From positions 62,001 to 126,000 of the forward strand of contig NZ_JAYGHM010000004.1 in NCBI RefSeq assembly GCF_034931125.1: a DNA stretch of 64,000 nucleotides, given 5' to 3'. The translations under genes and the position numbers were made by a program. The notes under the pieces were generated by a model. That model was given only the letters and a program-made list of their open reading frames with translations. It did no database searches and was not told the DNA's origin. This document shows positions 53,571 through 62,316 of this stretch, piece by piece. The first letter of the stretch is position 1. The number at the start of each line of letters is the position of its first letter. The stretch comes from Rivularia sp034931125 (GTDB lineage Bacteria; Cyanobacteriota; Cyanobacteriia; Cyanobacteriales; Nostocaceae).

Positions 53571-54446
53571 CTATTTTTTTTGAGCAATTGTTTGAAAATA
53601 ATGCTTATACACCTTTAATTTTGCTTCTGACTTTTTGCTTGCTAATGTTTCTGGAGGAATATTCTCTATGGTATTAATAGTTGCTTCAATTGAAGCGATC
53701 GCTAGTTCTTTCTGCTTCTGAGTCTTTGCGATCGTTAACTCAATTTTTGCACTGTTGTAAACTTGTTCTGCTTCTATTAAAGGTATAAAAGCCTGCTTTT
53801 CTCTAAACACTTCTGTTTCAACTAACGTTAATTGAGTCCGGATTTTTTTAAAGTCATTAAAATTAAAATTCCAACTACAGTTAAATTTTTCACAATAAAC
53901 CTCTGGATAATATCCTAAAAACCAAACCGGAATGCTACTCAAGTGTTTTTGTGCGTCTTCAGTTTTATGCTCGACTTGCTGAATATCGGTAAAATTCTCG
54001 GCAGAGATAAGTAAGTTTTCTGCTTGTTGAGCGGAATTTTTTGCTCCCCAATAGTGAAAATCCATGCTCAGATAAGAAGGAATCAGCAATATTGGTGCTG
54101 TTCTCGCAACCGACCAGCGAATATTGGGATACGGTAAATTAATTATTGTCAATACCCCAGCAGCACTTGCGAAAGCGATCGCCACATATTTAAACTTATG
54201 AAAAATACTCGGCTTCCGATTGGATTTTGCAGCTTCCTTAAGAGCCGTTTCGCTGAAGATGGGAAAGACATCCACAACCGCAGCACGCAACTCGTTTAAT
54301 TTCGCAGGTTTCCCAACTTTTAACCGCAGTTGTTCCAAACGTTTAAGCACAATCTGCTGGTTTTGTTTTCCTTGCTTGTCTTTACTTTTACAAATTTCAA
54401 TCTCAGCACTTAAAATCTCAAATGCGTTGTTATGAAGACGGTACAT
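53571..54446 (-). CDS. Hypothetical protein with two central membrane segments
   Basis: The 291-aa product starts MYRLHNNAFEILSAEIEICK. It has a helical N-terminus of about 85 residues, then hydrophobic segments YVAIAFASAAGVLTIIN and ARTAPILLIPSYLSM. A helical, charged C-terminal half follows, with QAENLLISAENFTDIQQVEH and a CEKFNC pair. It resembles cyanobacterial proteins of unknown function built around a coiled-coil after a membrane hairpin. No functional assignment is possible. It is divergent from the SDR gene. Confidence 0.6.
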   Translation of the reverse strand: MYRLHNNAFEILSAEIEICKSKDKQGKQNQQIVLKRLEQLRLKVGKPAKLNELRAAVVDVFPIFSETALKEAAKSNRKPSIFHKFKYVAIAFASAAGVLTIINLPYPNIRWSVARTAPILLIPSYLSMDFHYWGAKNSAQQAENLLISAENFTDIQQVEHKTEDAQKHLSSIPVWFLGYYPEVYCEKFNCSWNFNFNDFKKIRTQLTLVETEVFREKQAFIPLIEAEQVYNSAKIELTIAKTQKQKELAIASIEATINTIENIPPETLASKKSEAKLKVYKHYFQTIAQKK

Positions 54447-54645
54447 TGAAACACCCTGTAATTATTACTCTTACTATTCCCATCTTGAGTAACAAAAATA
54501 CATCGTAATCTAAAGAAAATCAGGAGTTAGCAATCTATTGCCAATGCCCATTCCCTATTCCCTGTTCTATGACTTTGGATAGGTAGAACTGAGTGCCAAT
54601 ATTGTTACCCTTTGTAAGGTAATTAACAAATATGTATTAATAAAA

Positions 54646-55422
54646 ATGCCAACAGCCTTAATTACTGGTGCTTCCGGTGGTATCGGTAAAAGTTTTGCAC
54701 AGAAACTTGCTGCACAGAATACAAACCTGATTATTGTTGCACGTTCGGAAGATAAACTGAATGCTCTTGCTCAACAGCTACGAGAGCAACACAACATTCA
54801 AGTAGACGTTATTGCCAAGGATTTGACTCAACCATCAGCGGTTCAGGAAGTGTTCGATGCTACGGTAGCCAAAGGATTGACCGTTGATTTACTGATCAAC
54901 AACGCAGGATTTGGAGATTACGGTGAATTTGTTCAAACCGATGGCGATCGCCAAGTGCAAATGGTGCAGTTAAATAATGTAGCGCTGGTAGATTTAACCC
55001 ACAGGTTTTTACCGCAAATGCGCGTTCGACGTTCGGGAAGCATTATCAATGTATCGTCAATTGCTGCATTCCAACCCATACCATATTTATCAGTTTACGC
55101 TGCGAGTAAAGCTTTTGTTAGGAGTTTCAGCGAAGCATTATGGGCAGAAAATCGTCGATATGGAGTGCGTGTTTTAGTAGTTTGTCCCGGACCTACAGAA
55201 ACCAACTTTTTCAATGAAGCAAATTTTCCTCCCGCACTAGCACGCAACGCTCAAGGTATGACTACCCCCGAAGAAGTCGTAGACCAAACCTTGAAAGCTT
55301 TAGATGAAGGACGTGTAAATGTCGTAGTTGGTAGTATCGCATCTAAATTCCTTACTAAGCTATCGTCGATAGTTCCTAGAGAAACTTTGCTGAATTTATT
55401 AGAAAAACAGTTTAAGTCTTAG
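54646..55422 (+). CDS. Short-chain dehydrogenase/reductase (classical SDR)
   Basis: The 258-aa product has ALITGASGGIGKSFAQKLA (TGxxxGIG), LLINNAGFGDYGEF (NNAG), IINVSSIAAF (Ser) and YAASKAFVRSFSEAL (Y-x3-K), a complete classical SDR active site. PGPTETNFF follows. Likely NADPH-dependent (R after beta2: VARSEDK). It resembles the DltE/YqjQ-type SDRs of unknown substrate. Solitary, with a normal length. Confidence 0.9.
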   Translation: MPTALITGASGGIGKSFAQKLAAQNTNLIIVARSEDKLNALAQQLREQHNIQVDVIAKDLTQPSAVQEVFDATVAKGLTVDLLINNAGFGDYGEFVQTDGDRQVQMVQLNNVALVDLTHRFLPQMRVRRSGSIINVSSIAAFQPIPYLSVYAASKAFVRSFSEALWAENRRYGVRVLVVCPGPTETNFFNEANFPPALARNAQGMTTPEEVVDQTLKALDEGRVNVVVGSIASKFLTKLSSIVPRETLLNLLEKQFKS

Positions 55423-55560
55423 GTCATTAGCGCCAAATTGCCCTAACTCTGGAAGAGTGGGGCTACACAAACAAAGCTCCTCCGGATTCACCACCTGCTT
55501 GGGCTACATTCGGCGCATCTTTATATAGTATTAGAACGTTTTATATTTAGACCTGATTTA

Positions 55561-56052
55561 TCAACTGATTAAGCGCTGTTGTAAAGCTCGGAAATAAGCC
55601 TTAATAGGAATTTGATAAACTTCTATAAATAGCCAAATAATAATTGTTAAATGAGAAAAGAATGTTAGCAATGTCCAAATATAAGGAACCCAAGATAAAG
55701 GAGCGTTTGGGTCTGGAGGCAAATTATAGGCAACTAATCCGATTATTGTGGTGGGAAGTAGTACAAAAGCAAGTGTTGCGAGTATATAACCCCAGCCAAA
55801 CTCAATCCCTTCTAGATGAGCTTCTGTCCAGTAAAAGCCATTCCATCGCCAAATCAAGGGAGGCTCCCGTGAAGGCATTTTTAGTTGTTGTTGTTCTAAA
55901 CTGACTGTAAAAATTTGATGACAAAAATCACAGGACATTGCCTCCATTAAAGGCATATTTTGAACTTTTCCTACTCTACACACCGGACAGGGATAAACTC
56001 CTTTATAGTCCAATGGAGTCGCCAATATTTTAGAATTTTTGATTTTAAACAT
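55561..56052 (-). CDS. Zinc-ribbon membrane protein, conserved hypothetical
   Basis: The 163-aa product has an N-terminal zinc ribbon (YPCPVCRVGKVQ, then MSCDFCHQIFTV), a middle phrase PPLIWRWNGFYWTEAHLEGI, and two membrane helices (GYILATLAFVLLPTTIIGLV and LTFFSHLTIIIWLFIEVYQI). I recognise the type as a conserved cyanobacterial hypothetical but know no function. The four cysteines in two CxxC pairs are intact. Confidence 0.7.
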   Translation of the reverse strand: MFKIKNSKILATPLDYKGVYPCPVCRVGKVQNMPLMEAMSCDFCHQIFTVSLEQQQLKMPSREPPLIWRWNGFYWTEAHLEGIEFGWGYILATLAFVLLPTTIIGLVAYNLPPDPNAPLSWVPYIWTLLTFFSHLTIIIWLFIEVYQIPIKAYFRALQQRLIS

Positions 56053-56296
56053 CAGTTCTTAGTAGTTAAAATTAGGTTTGCCTTTATAAGATGAGGAACT
56101 AAGAGGTAAGGAAGACGAGACTTAAAACTACTTTCTTTAGTATTGAAATTGAACGTAAAGTTTGAGAAGCCCTCAAAATACAAGCTTACCTTACTATTTA
56201 TTTACAAGACATTCATTTTATCTTTAGTCGGATTTGCGAGCCGAAAAGCTCGTTCTTGACAATCAGGTCTCCTTACGGTTCCACGGAAAACGAACA

Positions 56297-56702
56297 CCTC
56301 ATAACTTATGTGGTACTTCACCACATTAATGAAGGCGGGGTATTTGTAGTGTCGGAGTGCCATTCCCTGGTAGTAACTAGCGAGCGAGACGCTTGCGCTT
56401 CGCGCACACTTCGTGAACGCACTACGCTAACCCCTCATAACTTATGTAGTGAACTACTAATATTCCACCACATTAATGAAGGCGGGGTAAAACATTCGTA
56501 GTGCGACCATCTTGGTCGCTCGTTACAATTAGCGAGCTAAAAGCAACCAGCGAGCGAGCTAAAAGCAACCAGCGAGCGGGCTAAAAGCAACCAGCGAGCG
56601 GGCTAAAAGCAACCAGCGAGCGTCCCGCGATCTATTGGTCACGAGCGAGCGGGACGCTCGCACTACCAGACACCCCTCATAACTTATGTGGTGGAGTACT
56701 AG
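56297..56702. mobile_element. Nested MITE-like cluster (ccacattaatgaaggcgggg / cccctcataacttatgtgg)
   Basis: Left-end motifs ccacattaatgaaggcgggg occur at 56320 and 56467; right-end motifs cctcataacttatgtgg/tag occur at 56297, 56432 and 56673. The last ends ggtggagtactag at 56702, matching the ctagtactcca left terminus at 49061. Two or more elements have inserted next to or in each other. Confidence 0.7.
56531..56622. repeat. 22-bp tandem repeat inside the MITE cluster
   Basis: About four units of agcgagcgggctaaaagcaa cc, with small changes (agcgagcta, agcgagcgagcta), within the third internal segment of the cluster. Confidence 0.85.
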
Positions 56703-57043
56703 TAGCAAATCCTATTTTCTTTTTGGTTTAGAGTCGTAGGAGAAAATCGTATAAACAATTATTTTTCAAATGGGCAGTTTTGCTTCTTTTGATACGGTGA
56801 ATTACTCTCTTCTTTTAAGAGGAAATCTAGAACGAACAAAGAAGTCATTCTATTTACTCTAAGGATAAATCCCAAACTAATAATGCCAAACTGGCAGCTA
56901 AACCTTATTCAAACCATCAAATTATGATAAAGTTTTTTGAAGATATAGGTTTTGAGCAAGTAGGTTAGCATAGCCAAATCTTAGTTATGACAAGGAAATA
57001 GAAAGTAGAAGTAAGGCTTTGAGCTTAACTGAAAATTTTTGAT

Positions 57044-57055
57044 TGCGTAAGTCCT
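57044..57055. repeat. Right end of the aggacttacg MITE family
   Basis: ttgcgtaagtcct ends a copy of the element seen at 1868 and 51729; its left end was not found upstream. It lies 9 bp from the stop codon of the next minus gene. Confidence 0.5.
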
Positions 57056-57063
57056 GAAATAAT

Positions 57064-57564
57064 TCAAAAAGCCACATTTGATGAATAAGCTGCTAATTTG
57101 CACAATAATTCTTCATAAGTCATATGAGTAATTATAGGTACTACAACATTAGATATTGCTTTTTCAATCGAATCTAATACCTTATTTAAAGCGTTTAATA
57201 TTTCTGAAATCAATCTTTTCTGGTGTCGTTCCGATTGTGTTTTGCAGGCTTTGTTGATGTTTTTGATAACTTTATCCATTGCTTTGACTGCATGGGGAAT
57301 TTTTGCCCGAAATAATGCATCTTTAGCTGATTCTAAAAATAAAAATACAGTGGTTAAATCGCGTACTTCAATCTTGCTAACAGACATTTCTAATGGCTTC
57401 ATTACATCTACAGCATCTTTTAGATGAATGATAGCTTCGTACAAATCTTCAAGGTCAACTTCAGCTTTAGAGACTTCAGAAATCCAGAACAAGCTTAAAT
57501 AGCGATCGCGAATTATATTGGCTTGTGCTAACACATTGACGATTTTCCCAAACTTTATATTCAT
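57064..57564 (-). CDS. Hypothetical helical protein
   Basis: The 166-aa product starts MNIKFGKIVNVLAQANIIRD and is predicted almost wholly helical: EVDLEDLYEAIIHLKDAVDV, FLFLESAKDALFRAKIPHAV, ILNALNKVLDSIEKAISNVV. No known domain is recognised. It is bracketed by ends of the aggacttacg MITE family (57044-57055 and 57601-57653), so it may have been moved or isolated by them. The start is the only ATG near the beginning of the open frame. Confidence 0.5.
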   Translation of the reverse strand: MNIKFGKIVNVLAQANIIRDRYLSLFWISEVSKAEVDLEDLYEAIIHLKDAVDVMKPLEMSVSKIEVRDLTTVFLFLESAKDALFRAKIPHAVKAMDKVIKNINKACKTQSERHQKRLISEILNALNKVLDSIEKAISNVVVPIITHMTYEELLCKLAAYSSNVAF

Positions 57565-57600
57565 AGGATTAAAGACACTGTATATAAATGAGTCATTTAA

Positions 57601-57653
57601 GACTTACGTAAAGCCCAGGGTGATATCAACCGGCAGGAGATTACGTAAATCCT
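57601..57653. mobile_element. Short MITE-like palindrome
   Basis: gacttacgtaaa at 57601 and ttacgtaaatcc ending 57652 flank a 30-bp core; a shortened member of the aggacttacg family. Confidence 0.55.
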
Positions 57654-58033
57654 ATTCTTAAAAAGGAAGCTCAATATCCTTGAAGTTTATTTTTTCTCCT
57701 AAGTAGGTTGGCGTTGAAAATTGTAATTAGGACAAGGGAGTAGGAGTAAGGCTTTTAATCCAATTTACATTTTGTTACATAGTTCGGTTTATTTGTGCCA
57801 ACTTACTTGAATGGTTAATCTCAATCTAAAATAGTGTAGCTTAAAGAAAAACAATTAGCAGATAATAAATCGATGTAAATAATTCAGTTAAAACAATTAC
57901 AAATCCATCAAAATTATATATTTTTTAGATGCTTTTTTGGCTTTATCTAAATAGTTTTGACTTGGGTTTGTGGAAAGTAAATAATGATCCAGCAATTGTC
58001 AAGTCGCAATTAGAGATATTTTTAATTAATCAG

Positions 58034-58065
58034 CAAAAAAAAAGACGGGCATTATAGCCCGTCCA
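58034..58065 (-). terminator. ahcY terminator
   Basis: On the minus strand GACGGGC-TATAAT-GCCCGTC is followed by nine T residues, 45-75 bp after the ahcY stop: a textbook intrinsic terminator. Confidence 0.9.
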
Positions 58066-58108
58066 GTATAAAAATAAAATTTAATTCCAAGTTGGAATCA
58101 AATTAAAA

Positions 58109-59386
58109 TTAGGTTCCAGAAGTCCAAGAATTCATGTACTCAATTTGTGCTGAAGTCAAAGTATCAATCTTGATTCCCATTGCTTCCAACTTCAAACGAG
58201 CAATTTCTTTGTCTACTTCTTCAGGAATTGAGTACAAACCAGGTTCGAGTTTACCTTTGTTCTTGGCAAGGTATTCGCAAGCCAAAGCTTGGTTAGCAAA
58301 ACTCATGTCCATCACCGCGCTGGGATGTCCTTCAGCAGCGGAGAGATTAATCAAACGTCCTTCACCGAGGACAACAACCGATTTGCCACTAGGCAACTTA
58401 TACTCTTGAGTGAAAGGACGAACATCTTTAACTTCTTTAGCCTTTGCACCCAAGGATTTGAGGTCAATTTCAATGTCAAAGTGACCGGAGTTACAAACAA
58501 TCGCACCGTCTTTCATCACGTCGAAGTGTTCGGGACGAATTATGTGCTTGTTACCAGTAACGGTAATGAACAAATCACCTTGAGATGCAGCTTCCGCCAT
58601 TGGCATGACGCGGAAACCATCCATTACTGCTTCAATTGCTCTGATGGGGTCAACTTCAGTAACAACTACGTTACCACCCATACCTCTAGCACGAAGCGCA
58701 CAACCTTTACCGCACCAGCCGTAACCAGCAACAACAATGCACTTACCAGCTAACAAAATATTGGTAGCGCGGATAATTCCATCGAGGGTTGATTGTCCGG
58801 TACCGTAGCGGTTATCGAAGAAATGCTTGGTGTCAGCGTCGTTGACGTTCATCGCCGGGAATGTTAATACGCCATCATTTAACATCGCACGCAGGCGAAC
58901 AATTCCGGTTGTGGTTTCTTCTGTAGTACCGATCAGATCGGAAAGTTGATTTTTACGGTCTTTTACTAAGGTTGCAACTACATCAGAACCGTCATCAATG
59001 ATGATATTGGGGCGGTGATCTAAAGCAATTTCAACGTGGCGCTTATAGGTTTCGTCATCTTCGCCTTTAATAGCAAAGATTGGAATTTCATGGTCAGCTA
59101 CAAGACTTGCAGCTACGTCATCTTGAGTTGATAGGGGATTACTCGCAATTAGCAGTGCATCCGCACCACCAGCTTTTAGCGCGATCGCCAAATGTGCTGT
59201 TTCTGTGGTGATGTGAGAACAAGCTACTAAACGGAGTCCTGCGAATGGCTTTTCTTTAGCAAAGCGATCGCAAATTTGTCGTAGAACAGGCATTTCACGT
59301 CCAGCCCATTCGATACGTTGTCTTCCCAAAGCAGCTAAGCCAAGGTCTTTAACCTCGTGCTTTAATCTGGGAGTTGTTGCAGTCAT
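58109..59386 (-). CDS. ahcY: S-adenosylhomocysteine hydrolase
   Basis: The 425-aa product has the SAHH signatures: LVACSHITTETAHLAIALKA, NRYGTGQSTLDGIIRATNIL and the NAD-binding loop CIVVAGYGWCGKGCALRARG. VCNSGHFDIEIDLKSL and the C-terminal LTSAQIEYMNSW follow. It splits S-adenosylhomocysteine into adenosine and homocysteine, keeping methylation going. Length is that of the shorter bacterial form without the 40-residue insert. A strong terminator follows; no SAH riboswitch could be recognised in the 190 bp upstream. Confidence 0.97.
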   Translation of the reverse strand: MTATTPRLKHEVKDLGLAALGRQRIEWAGREMPVLRQICDRFAKEKPFAGLRLVACSHITTETAHLAIALKAGGADALLIASNPLSTQDDVAASLVADHEIPIFAIKGEDDETYKRHVEIALDHRPNIIIDDGSDVVATLVKDRKNQLSDLIGTTEETTTGIVRLRAMLNDGVLTFPAMNVNDADTKHFFDNRYGTGQSTLDGIIRATNILLAGKCIVVAGYGWCGKGCALRARGMGGNVVVTEVDPIRAIEAVMDGFRVMPMAEAASQGDLFITVTGNKHIIRPEHFDVMKDGAIVCNSGHFDIEIDLKSLGAKAKEVKDVRPFTQEYKLPSGKSVVVLGEGRLINLSAAEGHPSAVMDMSFANQALACEYLAKNKGKLEPGLYSIPEEVDKEIARLKLEAMGIKIDTLTSAQIEYMNSWTSGT

Positions 59387-59650
59387 TAAATAGTCCTCTT
59401 TTTGATAAAAATGTTGCGTCTAATCTAAACGCACTTTACTAGATTAAACCAAGTCTGACAAACAAGGAGCTTGATTTGTATCTATTTTATTAATTACATA
59501 AGTTTTTTCACTATCTTTACTTAAAGTCAATGTATCTATTGTCACTTTATAATGAGTAATTAAGTTAAAACTTGCCTATTGATAGGTACATTTACAAGAA
59601 CTATTTGCCAAAATCTATTTCAGTTAATTCAAAAAAAAGGAGGTCTTTAT

Positions 59651-61246
59651 TTGCGCTACCGATTTATTATTATTGCTTTATGTTCAATCTTGATAACTGT
59701 GGGCATTGATGCCAAGGTCGGAATGGCACAAATTCCTTTTTTACCTCAAATACAAACACCTTCATTAGATATCAAAGATTTAGAAAATAAAGTTGTTAGT
59801 GGTTGGGTTTATTTGGATGGTCGGCGTTTGTTTCAAATAGCTGCTCCCAGAGGGAGCATTAGTGAACGGCTGCAAAATATCAATCAAAAACTGGCTAAAA
59901 TTAGCAAAAACTATCTGCGCTCGGATAATGCCAAGCTGAATATTGAAGCGCGGACTCAAAACGGACTACCAGTAATTTACGTCAACGACCAATATCTCTT
60001 AACTGTCACCCAAGAAGATGCAAAACTACGACAGGTTGAACCTCAAATTTTGGCTGAGAGTTTGAAGCAAGATATTAAGGACAGTTTAGAACAGGCGAAA
60101 CTGGAGCGACAACCAGAGTTTCTCATTGATCGCAGCAAAATAGCTACGGCTGTTTTTGGGGGAATGATTCTCATGAGTTGGGGAGTTCGGCGCTTATCAT
60201 ACCGTTCCAAACGGAATTTTATGGTTAGACCCCCAACCTCAGATATACGAGTAGATAAACCAATTACAACACAACTGAGCCATCAGCAAAATCGGCATAT
60301 TTTAGAAGTAAAGCGACGATTCTTTCAGCTAACTCAGGCTGTAATCTGGACGGGTGGAACTTTATTCATGCTGAGTTTATTTCCTTACACGCGAGCAATT
60401 GAAGTCGGAATTATCGCTGTCTTGCGGATTCCTTTAAGATTGAGTGTTGTAGGAGTGGGAACTTATGTAGCGATTCGCCTCACCTATCTTTTAATTGACC
60501 GTTTTACCACTGCTTTCGTCCGAAGCAGTACTTTAATAACTCCAGAAACTTCCGAAAGACTGCAACTACGAGTTTCTACTATATCTGGTGTATCAAAAGG
60601 TATTATTACTCTTTTGTGGCTGGCAATTGGTGTTTTGGTGGCGTTGACGGCTTTAGGAATAGATATCGTTCCTTTATTAGCAGGTGCAAGTTTAATCGGT
60701 GTTGCCCTTTCTTTGGCTTCTCAAAGCTTGATTAAAGATGCAATCAACGGCTTTTTAATTATTGTAGAAGACCAGTACGCTTTGGGTGACGTAATTAACG
60801 TGGGTGACGTGGGGGGATTAGTAGAAAACCTCAACTTACGCATAACACAGTTGCGCGATGCAGAAGGACGTTTAATTACGATTCCCAATAGTGAAATAAA
60901 AATAGTTGCGAACCTTTCAAGTCGCTGGTCACGGGCGGATTTGACCATTCCGATCGCTTATCAAACCTCGATTGACCAAGCCTTAGAATTAATTGAAACT
61001 GTTGGTTTAGAAATGGATAAAGATGCGCGATGGGAACATCAAATTATCGAACCACCTGATGTTTTAGGAATTGATAACTTTGGCGATCGCGGTTTAATAA
61101 TTCGCGTCTGGATTAAAACCCAACCCCTCAAACAGTGGGATGTAGCCAGAGAATATCGTCATCGTCTCAAAGTTGCCTTCGATAAAGCTGGAATTTCCAT
61201 TCCCGTACAACAACAATCTGTTTGGCTCAATTCAATGAACAATTAA
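59651..61246 (+). CDS. Mechanosensitive ion channel family protein (MscS-like)
   Basis: The product is 531 aa from the TTG at 59651. That start has a strong Shine-Dalgarno (aaaaggagg, 59636-59644) at proper spacing and begins with a clear signal peptide (RYRFIIIALCSILITVGIDA..GMAQ); the longer frame to 59579 has neither. A periplasmic domain of about 150 aa is followed by four or five membrane helices. The last is the glycine/alanine-rich pore helix (VPLLAGASLIGVALSLASQS LIKDAINGF). MscS beta-domain phrases are ALGDVINVGDVGGLVENLNL R and DAEGRLITIPNSEI. It should release solutes on hypo-osmotic shock. Confidence 0.9.
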   Translation: MRYRFIIIALCSILITVGIDAKVGMAQIPFLPQIQTPSLDIKDLENKVVSGWVYLDGRRLFQIAAPRGSISERLQNINQKLAKISKNYLRSDNAKLNIEARTQNGLPVIYVNDQYLLTVTQEDAKLRQVEPQILAESLKQDIKDSLEQAKLERQPEFLIDRSKIATAVFGGMILMSWGVRRLSYRSKRNFMVRPPTSDIRVDKPITTQLSHQQNRHILEVKRRFFQLTQAVIWTGGTLFMLSLFPYTRAIEVGIIAVLRIPLRLSVVGVGTYVAIRLTYLLIDRFTTAFVRSSTLITPETSERLQLRVSTISGVSKGIITLLWLAIGVLVALTALGIDIVPLLAGASLIGVALSLASQSLIKDAINGFLIIVEDQYALGDVINVGDVGGLVENLNLRITQLRDAEGRLITIPNSEIKIVANLSSRWSRADLTIPIAYQTSIDQALELIETVGLEMDKDARWEHQIIEPPDVLGIDNFGDRGLIIRVWIKTQPLKQWDVAREYRHRLKVAFDKAGISIPVQQQSVWLNSMNN

Positions 61247-61287
61247 CAATCATCAGTTACTTCTGCTTCCTCTACTCCATTTTAAAA

Positions 61288-61315
61288 GGGAATCAATTGT
61301 CTGAAATTGATTCCC
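61288..61315 (-). terminator. Hairpin between mscS-like and WGxxGxxG genes
   Basis: gggaatcaatt-gtctga-aattgattccc, an 11-bp perfect stem. On the minus strand it is followed by TTTTAAAA and lies just after the WGxxGxxG gene; it can also end the convergent plus gene. Confidence 0.75.
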
Positions 61316-61337
61316 CCCTCAGCGTATTATTAGTAAC

Positions 61338-61640
61338 TCAATATCTCGTGGATGTTCCTGTAGTACCAGTTCCGGTAACATCGTTAGGGTCGCGATAAGC
61401 TACTGTTTCGTTACGTTTGTTACGACCTCCTAATCCTGCTAAGCCTAACAAACCTAATAAACCTAACCATCCCCAATCAAAGCCGTCTTTCTCTTGAACT
61501 GCGATCGTTCTATTGGTATCTACACCTACAGGGTTTGTTTGATCTGTTTGAGCAGATGCAGGAAGCGATAAAGGTAAAGCAGCTAAACTAACAGCGAAAG
61601 CACTAGCACAAAGAGTTTTAGACAAATTGGTAATTTTCAT
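61338..61640 (-). CDS. WGxxGxxG family small secreted protein
   Basis: The 100-aa product has a signal peptide (LCASAFAVSLAALPLSLPAS AQ, cleaved near residue 31), a short polar linker, the glycine/leucine helix DWGWLGLLGLLGLAGLGG and basic RNKRNE, and a Gly/Thr-rich tail. This is the WGxxGxxG (CTERM-like) protein type widespread in cyanobacteria. The tripartite end resembles a protein-sorting tag, but the tail after it is unusually long. Function unknown. Confidence 0.85.
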   Translation of the reverse strand: MKITNLSKTLCASAFAVSLAALPLSLPASAQTDQTNPVGVDTNRTIAVQEKDGFDWGWLGLLGLLGLAGLGGRNKRNETVAYRDPNDVTGTGTTGTSTRY

Positions 61641-61930
61641 GGTGATTTTTCCAAGGGTTACTAATCAACACAATAAATCTTGCTGCTTCATCTTTACTCT
61701 CACCGTAGGAATAAACTCATCTCATCCCTTAGCAACAAGCTTCTTCATCAGTAAATAATTTGTTAATTCCCCATAAACAAGCAATAAAAGGGTTCTTGAC
61801 GCGAATTACCCGCTTCTGTAGCAAAAAATTCGTCTACTCCTCAAGAAATATTGGCATTTTAATACATATGTACTAAAATCATAAAAATGGCTCTATAGAA
61901 GACCTTGAGAAAATAAATAAAATTTGTCCT

Positions 61931-62194
61931 ATGGTTAAGCACTTTATTCTCAGTATCAACCCTACAGCGAAGCACGAATGGGATAGATGTATTTTGCGTG
62001 ACGTGCTTAGTTCTAAACGTCCAGATATTGCCAAGCTAATAGCTGAAACTGTTGATGCTGATGGCGGCAATTATTTGATTAGCGTAAATATAGATGTAGA
62101 AGTTTTGCAGCAAGAAAAAGCACCAGTTGCAGAACAGTTACAGTTTTCGTTCCCCGAAGCATCGCAAAAGCCCCAGTTAAGAGAAGCTGCGTGA
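61931..62194 (+). CDS. Small hypothetical protein
   Basis: The 87-aa product begins MVKHFILSINPTAKHEWDRC and continues ILRDVLSSKRPDIAKLIAET, ISVNIDVEVLQQE. It is compact and protein-like but I do not recognise it. It lies alone, followed by STRR sequence. A weak aag-rich region precedes the ATG. Confidence 0.45.
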   Translation: MVKHFILSINPTAKHEWDRCILRDVLSSKRPDIAKLIAETVDADGGNYLISVNIDVEVLQQEKAPVAEQLQFSFPEASQKPQLREAA

Positions 62195-62197
62195 AGG

Positions 62198-62316
62198 TAA
62201 GGGATGGGGAGATGGGGAGATGGGGAGATGGGGGGACAATATCACCCTCTGGGTAACACTGCGCTACGCAATTACCAATTACCAATTACCAATTACCCAT
62301 TACCCATTACCAATGC
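62198..62316. repeat. STRR tract (gatgggga / ccaatta heptamers and octamers)
   Basis: gatgggga units at 62201-62237, then ccaattaccaattaccaatt and cccatta units at 62272-62312, ending at the glycosyltransferase stop. Confidence 0.8.

Larger units (their letters stand above)
56053..57063. other. Repeat-rich intergenic region
   Basis: About 1 kb without a gene. It carries the complex MITE-like cluster at 56297-56702 and AT-rich sequence after it. A plus frame at 56256-56501 lies entirely in the repeat and is rejected. Confidence 0.7.
57565..58108. other. Intergenic region between hypothetical gene and ahcY
   Basis: About 540 bp with a small MITE-like palindrome (57601-57653), AT-rich sequence, and the ahcY terminator at 58034-58065. 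The motif ttgttacatagttcggtt (57768) is close to ctgttacatagttaggtt (8330) upstream of the secreted protein gene at 8424; meaning unknown. Confidence 0.5.

Noticed and set aside
56256..56501. 81-codon plus frame
   Set aside because: Lies wholly in the nested repeat cluster and its translation repeats the repeat ends.
58109..59578. SAH riboswitch upstream of ahcY
   Set aside because: No recognisable conserved core in the upstream 190 bp.
59579..59650. Longer MscS N-terminus
   Set aside because: The internal TTG at 59651 has a strong Shine-Dalgarno and gives a normal signal peptide.
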